From the IMG/VR virus record IMGVR_UViG_3300049856_000276, positions 1 through 32,684 of that record: DNA of 32,684 bases. One strand, given 5' to 3'. Each line of letters starts with the position of its first letter. Positions within the stretch are counted from its first letter, which is position 1. Source of the stretch: a virus. This document shows, one piece after another, positions 23,163-29,771 of the stretch. Made by a program: the position numbers and the translations under genes. A model generated the notes under the pieces. That model did not search any database, was not told the DNA's origin, and was given only the letters and a program-made list of their open reading frames with translations.

Positions 23163-24691
23163 TGCGGATAGAGCTTGAAACAGGCCAAAAGCTAGAGCTT
23201 CCAGACGGCTCTACTCCAGACCAGATTGACGAGGTGGTCAGTCACTTCCAATCGTCTATGCCGCAGCAGGACGCACCGCAACCGAAACGCCCGGACGTTG
23301 ATTTATTCGATACGGTAGGCGACAAATTCCTGCAAGGGGCTACTTTTGGCATAGGAAACAGGGCGCAGGCAGGGCTTGCGGCTCTTGCCTTGAGTGCTAT
23401 AAATGACAAGCCGATAGCGGAAAACTACAAAGACGCACGGGAATTGGGAACAGCACGCCTTGCCGCCGAGCAAGAGCAGAATCCAAAAACGTCAATCGGC
23501 GCGAACATTGTGGGGGCGGTAGGGACAGGTGGGCTTGCAGCAGGAACAAAACTCGGAGCGGCTACTGGCAATTTACTTCGCGGTGGCAACCTCGCGGCGC
23601 GTGTGGGTAAGGGCGCGGTGGCTGGTGCGGCTTCCGGCGCTGCGTATGGCGCGGGAACGGCTGAATACGACAAAAGCCTTGAGCGTGCGGGCGAGGGTGC
23701 TGTTTCTGGCGCTTTGGTTGGCGGGGCTATTCCCGTTGCTGGTGCGGTAGCCAGCGATCTGCTTAAAACCGGCAAGAATGCCGTAATTGGAGCTTTTGCT
23801 AAATCACCTGAGGCCGTACAAGACGCGGCCAAGTCACTCCTGAAGATTGGTGGAAATACTTACGAACAAATGCGCCAAGTAGGCGCTACATTTAAGCCAA
23901 GCGCGGTGCAGGGCTTTTTGCTTAAAGACGTTGACACGGCTATTGCAAAAAACAATTTCATTCCTGCGCTCAACCCAAAAACCACAGCGATCATTGATGA
24001 TCTAAAACAAAAAGCGGCAAGTGGCGGCCTTGGCTTAGACCAGCTTGACCAATATCGTAGGATGTTAGGCCGTATCGGTGGCAGCGAAGATGGCGTGTCG
24101 GCAGGCGCGGCAAGGAAGGCTATAGATGACTTTGTAAATAGCGCGAATTCTACGCATTTGGTGAGCGGCGATATAAAAGCCGTTTCTCTATTAAATAAAG
24201 GCCGTGCTCAATACGCACAGGCATCAAAATATGATGATATTGCTGATATTCTGGCAAAAGCAGACGGCGACCCTAATAAAATCAAAGCTGGATTAACCCG
24301 CTTTTGGAAAAACACAGACAACACCCGTGGCTGGACGCAATCAGAAATTGCGACATTAAAAGATGCGGCAAGTGGAAGTGGTGTTGAAAAGTTACTTAAA
24401 ATGGGTGGTAAGTTTGGCGTTGATCTTGGTTCTTCCCTGAATGTTGGGAATACGGTCGCGCCGTTGGTTGGCTATGGCGTAGGCGGCGGCGTTGCTCCTA
24501 TAGCTGGGACGGCAGCCCGTGTGGGGCAAAAACTAGCGGCCAGAGGTAAAGCGCAAAATCTCCTGAATGTACTTGAAGGTGGAGGGAATCCTATGGGGCA
24601 AGGTGGTAATGCAATATCCCCACTCCTGTCTGCTCCTGGCGGTGCAACCGCAGGCGCAATTAGCATTAATCGCTCCCGCAGGCGCAATTAG
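23162..24691 (+). CDS. Large ejection protein, C-terminus cut by frameshift
   Basis: A 509-aa product. Residues 1-60 include a short beta start (RIELETGQKLELPDGSTPDQ), then FLQGATFGIGNRAQAGLAAL. Residues about 105-205 are Gly/Ala-rich and hydrophobic (AGAASGAAYGAG, GAIPVAGAVASDL), suited to membrane insertion. A helical second half ends with VGQKLAARGKAQNLLNVL. The last residues RSRRRN are read through the second copy of a 28-bp tandem duplication and meet TAG at 24689. Without the extra copy the frame would run on into the transglycosylase at 24705-25160, giving a 656-aa ejection protein with a C-terminal muralytic domain. Confidence 0.78.
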   Translation: MRIELETGQKLELPDGSTPDQIDEVVSHFQSSMPQQDAPQPKRPDVDLFDTVGDKFLQGATFGIGNRAQAGLAALALSAINDKPIAENYKDARELGTARLAAEQEQNPKTSIGANIVGAVGTGGLAAGTKLGAATGNLLRGGNLAARVGKGAVAGAASGAAYGAGTAEYDKSLERAGEGAVSGALVGGAIPVAGAVASDLLKTGKNAVIGAFAKSPEAVQDAAKSLLKIGGNTYEQMRQVGATFKPSAVQGFLLKDVDTAIAKNNFIPALNPKTTAIIDDLKQKAASGGLGLDQLDQYRRMLGRIGGSEDGVSAGAARKAIDDFVNSANSTHLVSGDIKAVSLLNKGRAQYAQASKYDDIADILAKADGDPNKIKAGLTRFWKNTDNTRGWTQSEIATLKDAASGSGVEKLLKMGGKFGVDLGSSLNVGNTVAPLVGYGVGGGVAPIAGTAARVGQKLAARGKAQNLLNVLEGGGNPMGQGGNAISPLLSAPGGATAGAISINRSRRRN

Positions 24692-24704
24692 CATTAATCG
24701 CTCC
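24649..24704 (+). repeat. Perfect 28-bp tandem duplication (frameshifting)
   Basis: Copies at 24649-24676 and 24677-24704 are identical over 28 bp. As 28 is not a multiple of three, the second copy shifts the downstream frame by +1, ending the ejection protein early and placing the transglycosylase in another frame. Both copies encode AGAISINRS in turn, in the two frames. Deleting one copy restores a single ORF exactly. Confidence 0.97.
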
Positions 24705-25160
24705 ATGCCACAGGCATTACCACAAGGCTATGGTCAGGAAGTTACGCTTCAACCTATGAGCAAGCAAAGCGTTGAAACTATAGGCGACCAATCTAACTCT
24801 GCACCCGATGACCTTTTCCAGCGCGTTATTCAAGCCGAAAGCGGCGGGAATCAGTCGGCTGTATCAAACAAAGGCGCAATCGGCGTGGCGCAAATCATGC
24901 CTAAAACCGCCCCGGACGCAGCAAAGGCCGCTGGCCTCCCTTATGATCCCAAACGGCTTAAAACCGATCCTGAATACAACGCCGCGCTCGGCAAGGCATA
25001 CCTCGACAAAATGCTTGATAAGTACCAAGGCAACGAAGCCCATGCGCTTATGGCTTACAATTGGGGGCAGGGGAACGTTGATATGTGGCTAAAATCCGGT
25101 GGTGATCCAAGAAGGATACCGAAAGAGACGAAGGATTATCTAACTAAAATTTTGGGGTAG
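24705..25160 (+). CDS. Lytic transglycosylase (SLT) domain, detached
   Basis: The 151 codons after the duplication encode a soluble lytic transglycosylase fold: LFQRVIQAESGGNQSAVS with the catalytic Glu, GAIGVAQIMP, and HALMAYNWGQGNVD. Such enzymes cut peptidoglycan between MurNAc and GlcNAc and, on ejection proteins (as in T7 gp16), open the wall for DNA entry. In this sequence it is out of frame with its likely parent. The frame is open from 24567, with ATGs at 24567, 24612 (near AAGGTGG) and 24705, but none has a convincing ribosome-binding site. It may be expressed by reinitiation, or be silent until the duplication collapses. Confidence 0.78.
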   Translation: MPQALPQGYGQEVTLQPMSKQSVETIGDQSNSAPDDLFQRVIQAESGGNQSAVSNKGAIGVAQIMPKTAPDAAKAAGLPYDPKRLKTDPEYNAALGKAYLDKMLDKYQGNEAHALMAYNWGQGNVDMWLKSGGDPRRIPKETKDYLTKILG

Positions 25161-25163
25161 CCG

Positions 25164-25421
25164 ATGATCGAAAAGCTCTGGAAAAAATACACCTTCTACT
25201 TCCACCTGACCGGATGGCTTATCGCTATGGGGTTCACAGCCGGGATCGTTCTTGCCCGCGTGGATGGTTACGACTCCCGCATTATTAAAAACACGCTGGA
25301 TATAGCTATCATCGCAGGTAAGCAGGAAGGCCAGCAAAAGACCTTAGAGCGCATGGATTACAATGTGCAGATCATCGCGCAGAAAATTGGAGTTGTGCCG
25401 CTCAGGAAGCCGGAAGAATGA
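25164..25421 (+). CDS. Small membrane protein in lysis cassette (85 aa)
   Basis: An 85-aa protein with one membrane segment (about residues 14-34, HLTGWLIAMGFTAGIVLARV) after a basic N-terminus, and a C-terminal region with a helical character (IIAGKQEGQQKTLERMDYNV). The layout (short cytoplasmic N-terminus, TM, soluble helix) fits an inner-membrane spanin or an anti-holin. Begins 4 bp after the transglycosylase stop, behind GGGG, and its stop overlaps the endolysin start (ATGA). Confidence 0.6.
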   Translation: MIEKLWKKYTFYFHLTGWLIAMGFTAGIVLARVDGYDSRIIKNTLDIAIIAGKQEGQQKTLERMDYNVQIIAQKIGVVPLRKPEE

Positions 25422-25795
25422 ACCACTTTCCCGACATCGAGCAAGCGTGCCTATGTTGCAATGTCATCCATCTTGCGCCGGGCTTTCTCGACGCGCTGAA
25501 TGAGCTGCGTGAGGCGTTTGCTCAGCCTATGCCCGTCAATAGCATGTGCCGTTGCAAGGAGCGTAATTGGGCAGTAGGCGGCAAGCCGGGGAGTTACCAC
25601 CTGATAGACCACCCATGGGGATGCTGTGCGGTGGATATAAGCACGAACGGCTGGTCGGGCGCGAAGAAGTGGCAGTTTATCGAACTTGCCATGAAGCGTG
25701 GGTTCTCTATCGGGTTCGCCAAGACATTCCTGCATATTGACCGTCGGCACGTTCACGATAAGGACTGGCCTAAACCCGTGTTTTTTACCTATTGA
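25418..25795 (+). CDS. M15-family peptidase endolysin
   Basis: A 125-aa protein of the phage peptidase M15A type. The core SYHLIDHPWGCCAVDIS supplies zinc ligands (His61 or His65 and Asp73) and FLHIDRRH supplies His106; the N-terminus holds VNSMCRCKERN typical of the family. These enzymes cleave peptide cross-links in peptidoglycan and act as endolysins. There is no signal peptide, so it depends on a holin to reach the wall; holin-like genes follow. It also has five cysteines, more than usual (LCCN, CRC, CC). Confidence 0.82.
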   Translation: MNHFPDIEQACLCCNVIHLAPGFLDALNELREAFAQPMPVNSMCRCKERNWAVGGKPGSYHLIDHPWGCCAVDISTNGWSGAKKWQFIELAMKRGFSIGFAKTFLHIDRRHVHDKDWPKPVFFTY

Positions 25796-25801
25796 GGGAT
25801 T

Positions 25802-26038
25802 ATGAAATTAGTCAAAGATACTAAGGTTGTCCGGCTGCGCGAAAAGAAGCATACCGTGCAGAATGTCTTGAAGGATGCACTCATCGAAAACCACCGCTGG
25901 AAAAACGTGGTGATTATGGCCGAGGACAAGGACGGGTATTATCATACGTCATACAGCCATACGCTGGCCTCTGAGCGCATCGCGCTTGCGGAGGTCGTGA
26001 AGGCTCAGGCAATGAAGCAGATCATGGGGGATTCTTGA
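25802..26038 (+). CDS. Hypothetical small protein in lysis region (78 aa)
   Basis: A 78-aa product (MKLVKDTKVVRLREKKHTVQ, then LKDALIENHRWKNVVIMAED and GYYHTSYSHTLASERIALAE). Its alpha-beta layout resembles short phage proteins of unknown function that are frequent near lysis or accessory genes. GAGGGA lies before the start. Its stop overlaps the next ATG (TGATG). Confidence 0.65.
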   Translation: MKLVKDTKVVRLREKKHTVQNVLKDALIENHRWKNVVIMAEDKDGYYHTSYSHTLASERIALAEVVKAQAMKQIMGDS

Positions 26039-26229
26039 TGCTCACCCAAAAAATACACAGTCCGTGTGGCTTCGACATCTGGATTGTCCCTATGGCAGAT
26101 GACACCGTGCGTTTCCGGGTAATGTTCGAGGGTAAGAACGTCGGGCTGGCGTTTATCAATGACCGCTTAAGCGAGGACGGGTTTTTAATGCTGTGTGAAA
26201 AGGGAAAGGAAATGTATGGCGCTAAATGA
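26038..26229 (+). CDS. Hypothetical small protein (63 aa)
   Basis: A 63-aa product (MLTQKIHSPCGFDIWIVPMA, then FRVMFEGKNVGLAFINDRL). The start is ATG 26038, coupled by overlap; a TTG one codon upstream is also in frame. It reads as a small beta-alpha fold with no catalytic motif. The last 14 nt overlap the next gene. Function unknown. Confidence 0.6.
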   Translation: MLTQKIHSPCGFDIWIVPMADDTVRFRVMFEGKNVGLAFINDRLSEDGFLMLCEKGKEMYGAK

Positions 26230-26500
26230 AGAAAACACGATTAACCAGCTACAATCCACCACGGTACGCACGGCGATGATTGCGATCGTCGTCAACGTGC
26301 TTGCGCTGGTAACGGCGTTCAGCGGGGTCGCCTTCGACATCGACCTGATAAAAACCGTCATGGAGTTCGGGCTGACCGGGGTTTCCAGCGTGGCGACGAT
26401 TTACCTCTGCTGGCGCTCTATCAAGGCGCGTATCTCTGCGACAGAAAAGATTGAGCCTCTCCCGTGGTTGGAAGCGGCCAAAAACATGAAGAAGGAGTAG
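26216..26500 (+). CDS. Holin-like protein, two membrane segments
   Basis: A 94-aa protein beginning MALNEENTINQLQSTTVRTA, with two hydrophobic segments (about 20-42 AMIAIVVNVLALVTAFSG, and 51-68 FGLTGVSSVATIYLCW) and a charged C-terminus. This is the topology of many phage holins that open the inner membrane for the endolysin. The start at 26216 follows GGAAAGGAAA; the longer frame from 26195 has no such site. Location just after the endolysin supports the role. Confidence 0.68.
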   Translation: MALNEENTINQLQSTTVRTAMIAIVVNVLALVTAFSGVAFDIDLIKTVMEFGLTGVSSVATIYLCWRSIKARISATEKIEPLPWLEAAKNMKKE

Positions 26501-26503
26501 TTT

Positions 26504-26785
26504 ATGTGGAAAAAGTTTTTGCGCTCGTTCAGGGTAAAGCGCGACACGTTTTTAGACGATGTTGCCCCTGTGCTTGAGAAGGTAGCCGAACAGGGCGGGG
26601 AGTTGCTGTACGCCATCGCTATTGATGCCGTGAGGATTGCGGAGAGGGCAGGAGTGTCGGGAGAGGACAAGTTTGCCGAGGCTAAAAAAATGGTGCAGAA
26701 TCAGCTTAGAAAGCAGGGCAAGATCATTGCGTTAAGCAATATTAACCTAGTGATCGAGCTGGCGGTTGTGGCAATTAAAAAATGA
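26504..26785 (+). CDS. LLH-holin-like soluble protein (93 aa)
   Basis: A 93-aa helical protein. The second half (RIAERAGVSGEDKFAEAKKM and VIELAVVAIKK) matches the C-terminal pattern of phage holins of the LLH family, where an A-E-x-x-G-x-x-K-x-x-x-A helix is followed by I-E-x-A-V. It lacks a clear membrane segment, so it may be the cytoplasmic partner of the preceding holin-like gene. AGGAGT precedes ATG 26504. Confidence 0.5.
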   Translation: MWKKFLRSFRVKRDTFLDDVAPVLEKVAEQGGELLYAIAIDAVRIAERAGVSGEDKFAEAKKMVQNQLRKQGKIIALSNINLVIELAVVAIKK

Positions 26786-26862
26786 AGCCGTTTTATATCC
26801 GCATCAAAATCCCGATGGAGAAGTTTACGGCGTGGTGGCGGATGGTGTGGCGGGAGCGATGA
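26782..26862 (+). CDS. 26-aa basic mini-protein ending the plus operon
   Basis: A 26-aa frame (MKPFYIRIKIPMEKFTAWWR...) starting in an ATGA overlap with the upstream gene. It has several Trp and Arg residues, typical of a membrane-surface peptide. It overlaps a convergent small ORF on the minus strand, and no terminator is visible between the two. Plausible but short. Confidence 0.45.
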   Translation: MKPFYIRIKIPMEKFTAWWRMVWRER

Positions 26863-26905
26863 GCAGTTTATCGGTATCTCGATTATTGATTCCTTGATCT
26901 GTCAT
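26825..26905 (-). CDS. 26-aa mini-ORF, last of the minus operon
   Basis: A 26-aa frame (MTDQGINNRDTDKLLIAPAT...) with GGAGG 8 nt before its ATG and an ATGA overlap with the upstream mini zinc-ribbon gene. The composition is unremarkable. It overlaps the end of the plus-strand lysis operon, so only one of the two tiny genes may be real. Confidence 0.35.
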   Translation of the reverse strand: MTDQGINNRDTDKLLIAPATPSATTP

Positions 26906-27027
26906 GATTGCGATCCTCCGCAGAATTGGCATTTATCTATACCGCGATTACGCTCAGTGGCATGGCCGCACCATACACACCTGAAAAAGCTGCACACTGA
27001 TTTGCAAAATGAGTTTGGTTCGGTCAT
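26902..27027 (-). CDS. 41-aa mini zinc-ribbon protein
   Basis: A 41-aa product (MTEPNSFCKSVCSFFRCVWC, then GHATERNRGIDKCQFCGG). CVWC and CQFC form a minimal zinc-ribbon pair; two further cysteines precede them. Start and stop both overlap neighbours by 4 nt (ATGA). It is too short for many gene callers. The pattern is well defined, so I think it is real, of unknown function. Confidence 0.55.
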   Translation of the reverse strand: MTEPNSFCKSVCSFFRCVWCGHATERNRGIDKCQFCGGSQS

Positions 27028-27179
27028 GGCTCGACATCCAGTTTACGGTCATAAAGTTCAACAATAGCGTCCCATATTTTAGCCTGCTTCATGCAATTAC
27101 GTGCTTCCATCGCAGCGGCTAAGGCCAATATCGCCAGTACATCAAATAATGTCATCGCTACACTTTCTTCATCTCTCAT
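27024..27179 (-). CDS. 51-aa helical mini-protein directly after the tRNA-like RNA
   Basis: A 51-aa frame (MRDEESVAMTLFDVLAILAL...) with a hydrophobic middle and an amphipathic C-terminal helix. ATG 27179 is only 2 nt after the CCA end of the tRNA-like element, leaving no room for a ribosome-binding site outside that structure. The in-frame ATG 24 nt later (27155) is an alternative start. Its stop overlaps the next mini-gene. Confidence 0.5.
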   Translation of the reverse strand: MRDEESVAMTLFDVLAILALAAAMEARNCMKQAKIWDAIVELYDRKLDVEP

Positions 27180-27181
27180 TT

Positions 27182-27282
27182 TGGCGACAACGGTAACAGA
27201 TTCGAACTGTTGAGCATCGGCTTACCCTTGGGAGCCTAGCTTCGGTGCTACCTACGTTTAAACCACTCACGCAACCGTTGTC
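27182..27282 (-). tRNA. tRNA-Ser-like element with atypical anticodon arm
   Basis: On the minus strand a 101-nt segment folds as a type II tRNA: acceptor GACAACGGT pairs with ACCGTTGTC over 9 bp, then G and an encoded CCA. TG follows (positions 8-9), then a D arm CGT/ACG with loop GAGTGGTTTAA of serine-tRNA type, a variable arm GGCT/AGCC, and a perfect T arm AACAG-TTCGAAT-CTGTT. The anticodon arm is irregular: TAGC/GCTA around a 6-nt loop, ACCGAA, which has CGA (serine) where an anticodon could lie but no U33. If the acceptor is read as 7 bp (CAACGGT/ACCGTTG) the tRNA would span 27187-27280 with U as discriminator. It could be an unusual tRNA, a degenerate one, or a tRNA mimic. Confidence 0.45.
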
Positions 27283-27297
27283 ATATCAATAAATACA

Positions 27298-27543
27298 TCA
27301 TTTTAGTCCAGACTGTTTTAGTTTAAAACGCTTTGGTCTGTATCCCTTACCTCGGTAATAAGTTGTAATCTCGTCTTCACACCGTTTTTTGGTGGCGAAA
27401 CACGCTATACTGACACCATTCCCATAATACCCGGATTCCAGAACATAGGATTTCGTAGGCACATGATACAAAGCGTAAACGTATTCAAGCACAAGATTAC
27501 CCAAGGTCATTATTGTTATAGCTAATCGCACTCGGTTTGCCAT
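27298..27543 (-). CDS. Hypothetical small protein (81 aa)
   Basis: An 81-aa frame from ATG 27543, or 70 aa from ATG 27510. The C-terminal part (YHVPTKSYVLESGYYGNGVS, then ATKKRCEDEITTYYRGKGY) is a small alpha-beta domain, while the N-terminus is moderately hydrophobic. The start is uncertain, since it overlaps the upstream gene by 47 nt in one case and 14 nt in the other. Ends 15 nt before the tRNA-like element. No family recognised. Confidence 0.6.
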   Translation of the reverse strand: MANRVRLAITIMTLGNLVLEYVYALYHVPTKSYVLESGYYGNGVSIACFATKKRCEDEITTYYRGKGYRPKRFKLKQSGLK

Positions 27544-27682
27544 TCGCCAAGTCCATATAAGATTCCTTCAACATTTCATGCTCGACAACGATTGCTATAG
27601 CCTCGATCAAGGCACTGTACGCTTCATTAGGAGCACGATTCCTTAAGTCCTCAAGTTTCTCAATCAGCGAGTCGGTATTCAT
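27497..27682 (-). CDS. Hypothetical small helical protein (61 aa)
   Basis: A 61-aa acidic helical product (MNTDSLIEKLEDLRNRAPNE...AIAIVVEHEMLKESYMDLAN). AGGA lies 4-5 nt before the ATG, and the start overlaps the upstream stop (ATGA). Similar short helical proteins are common in phage accessory operons. No function assigned. Confidence 0.6.
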   Translation of the reverse strand: MNTDSLIEKLEDLRNRAPNEAYSALIEAIAIVVEHEMLKESYMDLANGKPSAISYNNNDLG

Positions 27683-27879
27683 ATTCCTGCCCCATCTTCA
27701 TTGTGTTGTGCGTAGTACGCTAAGTTATTTTTATGCACCATGCGTTCAATTCCTGCGCGTCTGAATAGCTCAATGAAATTTTGCTCTTGCTGATATTGTG
27801 ATGAGGGTTTCCTAGTCGCAATGCGATGTAGATACAAAGCCACATCTCCGCTGATGTTCGTGTATGGTGCTTCGGTCAT
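27679..27879 (-). CDS. Hypothetical small protein (66 aa)
   Basis: A 66-aa product (MTEAPYTNISGDVALYLHRI, then QYQQEQNFIELFRRAGIERM). A helical hairpin fold is likely. Both ends overlap neighbours by 4 nt, which indicates coupled translation in the minus operon. No family recognised. Confidence 0.6.
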   Translation of the reverse strand: MTEAPYTNISGDVALYLHRIATRKPSSQYQQEQNFIELFRRAGIERMVHKNNLAYYAQHNEDGAGI

Positions 27880-28451
27880 GCCGCTTTCCTTTTCTCATTG
27901 CCTTCTGGAGAAATCAGAGTGCCAGTTTCGAGCGCAATCATTTCTTCTGGGTAATGGTAGGTTCCCATGTAGTAGCAACGCTGTTTAAAGCGCAGCACTT
28001 CATGCAGCTTATCAATAGTTACCTTCGCATCTTGCGCTACCCATGCCAAATCGTATGGGTAGCCAGCCTCCATGTCCCAAAGATGCCCATAATCGCAGCC
28101 AACCTTGATATAGCGATATTTCTCATCAGGGCATTGATGCTTTGAATAGTGCGTGATACCGCCATGGAAATCGCCATGACTCAGGATGGAATTGTAATAG
28201 TCATGGCACGGCTGTTTTCTGCCGCTAGAGCGCTCAAACCATCTTTTAACGCGAAGCCACACCTTCTTAAATTCTTCCGGCGTAAGCTGCTCTTGATTGA
28301 TTAAAATATAGTAATTCCACATCCCATCGCCTTCATTGATTCCTTGCTCGTCTTTGGATTTGCCCCAATGAACCACCTCAAAATTGAGGCCACGATGCTC
28401 GCCTTTCCAGCAATCCTTGTGGCTTAACCCATCTATCAGGCTAGTTGACAT
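27876..28451 (-). CDS. Hypothetical protein, largest of the minus operon (191 aa)
   Basis: A 191-aa soluble protein with many Trp, Tyr and His residues (CWKGEHRGLNFEVVHWGKSK; MWNYYILINQEQLTPEEFKK; SHGDFHGGITHYSKH; CDYGHLWDMEAGYPYDLAWV). The layout of conserved-looking aromatic and Gly-His pairs suggests a globular beta-alpha domain, possibly metal-binding (several His and Cys), but I recognise no family. GGAG lies before ATG 28451 and the start overlaps the upstream 49-aa ORF by 11 nt. Of the operon it is the gene most likely to be enzymatic. Confidence 0.68.
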   Translation of the reverse strand: MSTSLIDGLSHKDCWKGEHRGLNFEVVHWGKSKDEQGINEGDGMWNYYILINQEQLTPEEFKKVWLRVKRWFERSSGRKQPCHDYYNSILSHGDFHGGITHYSKHQCPDEKYRYIKVGCDYGHLWDMEAGYPYDLAWVAQDAKVTIDKLHEVLRFKQRCYYMGTYHYPEEMIALETGTLISPEGNEKRKAA

Positions 28452-28590
28452 AATGAACTCCGATAAAAGTTGCTATGATTGCAATAATCAACCCGAACCA
28501 CTGCACAAACCCCTCTAAATCCTCTTTTTTGTGGGTGAACGACATGTGAAGTCCTACCACAAAAATCCACGCAGCGCAAATAATCGTCAT
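28441..28590 (-). CDS. 49-aa membrane mini-protein
   Basis: A 49-aa product with two hydrophobic segments (MTIICAAWIFVVGLHMSF and QWFGLIIAIIATFIGVHY) joined by a charged loop (THKKEDLEG), i.e. a hairpin membrane protein. AAGGG precedes ATG 28590. An 82-aa frame on the same strand overlaps it but has no start signal. It overlaps its downstream neighbour by 11 nt. The two-segment shape is reminiscent of small holins or superinfection-exclusion proteins. Confidence 0.55.
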   Translation of the reverse strand: MTIICAAWIFVVGLHMSFTHKKEDLEGFVQWFGLIIAIIATFIGVHYVN

Positions 28591-28608
28591 CACTCAACCC
28601 TTTGCCGA

Positions 28609-28722
28609 TTAACCTTTGATAATAAGAAGAACTGCCATAACAGCAGCTAATCCGTAGAAAATCGTTTCTCCAAATTTTAGCCATGCAAGCTGGCGTTCTA
28701 ATTTTCGTAATAAATTATTCAT
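28609..28722 (-). CDS. 37-aa membrane mini-protein
   Basis: The frame from ATG 28722 (MNNLLRKLERQLAWLKFGET, then IFYGLAAVMAVLLIIKG) has a basic amphipathic start and one membrane segment. AGGG lies before it; the longer frame from 28803 is antisense-free but lacks a site. It overlaps the upstream stop by 8 nt. Function unknown. Confidence 0.5.
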   Translation of the reverse strand: MNNLLRKLERQLAWLKFGETIFYGLAAVMAVLLIIKG

Positions 28723-28909
28723 CGGTTGCCCTATCCCTCGCTGTTTGCTCGTCCTTCTCATGTTTTTCCATCTCTTTATCTGTCCTAAATGTTCCGCAAG
28801 CAAGAAGCAGAAGGAGTAGATACCATGGGCTATTGAACCAGAAACAGACGTACCCTACGAATCCTAAGAAGGCGATAAGCCCAATAGTTTGTGCGGTATT
28901 ATGAGTCAT
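28715..28909 (-). CDS. 64-aa membrane mini-protein
   Basis: A 64-aa protein with two hydrophobic segments (IGLIAFLGFVGYVCFWF and WYLLLLLLACGTF) and a charged tail (TDKEMEKHEKDEQTARDRAT). AGGG precedes ATG 28909. Together with the next two genes it forms a block of three small membrane proteins in a row. A 59-bp gap separates it from the gene upstream. Confidence 0.6.
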   Translation of the reverse strand: MTHNTAQTIGLIAFLGFVGYVCFWFNSPWYLLLLLLACGTFRTDKEMEKHEKDEQTARDRATDE

Positions 28910-28968
28910 TAGATTGCCCTACATTTACTTGTTATAATTCTCTCTGCTTCTTAAAAAACGCACTCACA

Positions 28969-29280
28969 CTATTGCCCAAGCAACGACCGGACACGCGGCG
29001 GGATGTTATCCGGCTGAACTCCTGCTGTGCGGTGACGAAGCGTATCAAGAATTACAGCCTTTTCGTCTTCGCTCTTGGCCTGAACATAAGCCAAATAAAG
29101 ATTGTCAAAATCGCGGATAGACCCCTGCTGGTAGGATTGAGTGTTCTCGAACACCTCCCTCCGTGCGGCTTCGTATTTCGGTGTAAAGAACTGGTAATTT
29201 GCCAGACCGAAGAAATTTAGACCTACAACAACCAATAAAATGGCAGCCATTATTCCAATTACCGCTAAAAACTCTCTCAT
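28969..29280 (-). CDS. Membrane-anchored small protein (103 aa)
   Basis: A 103-aa protein with an N-terminal anchor (FLAVIGIMAAILLVVVGLNF) and a soluble helical part (NYQFFTPKYEAARREVFENT, then SYQQGSIRDFDNLYLAYVQA and ILDTLRHRTAG). I recall small prophage and plasmid proteins with the same F-F-x-P-x-Y-E-x-x-R-R and L-R-H-R-x-A-G motifs, of unknown function. The start at 29280 follows AGGAG and overlaps the upstream stop (TAATG); the longer frame from 29289 does not. Confidence 0.7.
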   Translation of the reverse strand: MREFLAVIGIMAAILLVVVGLNFFGLANYQFFTPKYEAARREVFENTQSYQQGSIRDFDNLYLAYVQAKSEDEKAVILDTLRHRTAGVQPDNIPPRVRSLLGQ

Positions 29281-29771
29281 TATTTGCACTCCTGTTTGGT
29301 TAAGCGGAATGGTGATACCAGCGTCTCTGGCTCGATATAAACGACCTCGGCTTTTTTAGTATCTGGATTTAACATATTTACCCATGTCCCCTGCGCTGAA
29401 CTTGGCATGAACAAACCGTTTGGCTCTGCTTGAGGTGAGTTTCCCGAAGAGTACTGCGTGTTGACCGTATCGGGCGCACTGTACTGAGCGGCATAAGGGA
29501 TGCCATAGCCAATGGATTGGCCTAGATACACCAAGCACCCCTGCATGTGGTTTACTATGTAGGTATGCGTTGCAAGTGTCTGGTCGCGCAGCTCGTACAC
29601 CTGCTTCAACATACGCTTTTCTTGAAAATTCGTAATTGCTGGCATACCAACTTGCGAAAAAGCCTCTGCAAGTGATTTTTCCTGAGCTATTTTGGCTTTC
29701 TTATCTGCATTACTGTCCTCTGGACATGCAGTAAGTAGAAATAGGCATGGTAACACTAATAGTTTTTTCAT
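29280..29771 (-). CDS. Prophage-type lipoprotein (163 aa)
   Basis: A 163-aa lipoprotein: MKKLLVLPCLFLLTAC gives a signal peptide and lipobox with Cys16. The mature part has QVGMPAITNFQEKRMLKQVY, then ELRDQTLATHTYIVNHMQG and SIGYGIPYAAQYSAP, a set I recall from small lipoproteins carried by many prophages and mobile elements, usually next to the membrane protein found here downstream. Function unknown; an envelope role such as superinfection exclusion is possible. GAGGG precedes the ATG, which overlaps the upstream stop. Confidence 0.72.
   Translation of the reverse strand: MKKLLVLPCLFLLTACPEDSNADKKAKIAQEKSLAEAFSQVGMPAITNFQEKRMLKQVYELRDQTLATHTYIVNHMQGCLVYLGQSIGYGIPYAAQYSAPDTVNTQYSSGNSPQAEPNGLFMPSSAQGTWVNMLNPDTKKAEVVYIEPETLVSPFRLTKQECK

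Noticed and set aside
23425-23832. 135-codon minus-strand ORF in the ejection gene
   Set aside because: Pro/Ala-rich complement of a Gly/Ala-rich coding region, a typical artefact.
26860-26898. 12-codon ORF after the last plus-strand lysis gene
   Set aside because: Too short, and supported only by a 3-nt overlap.
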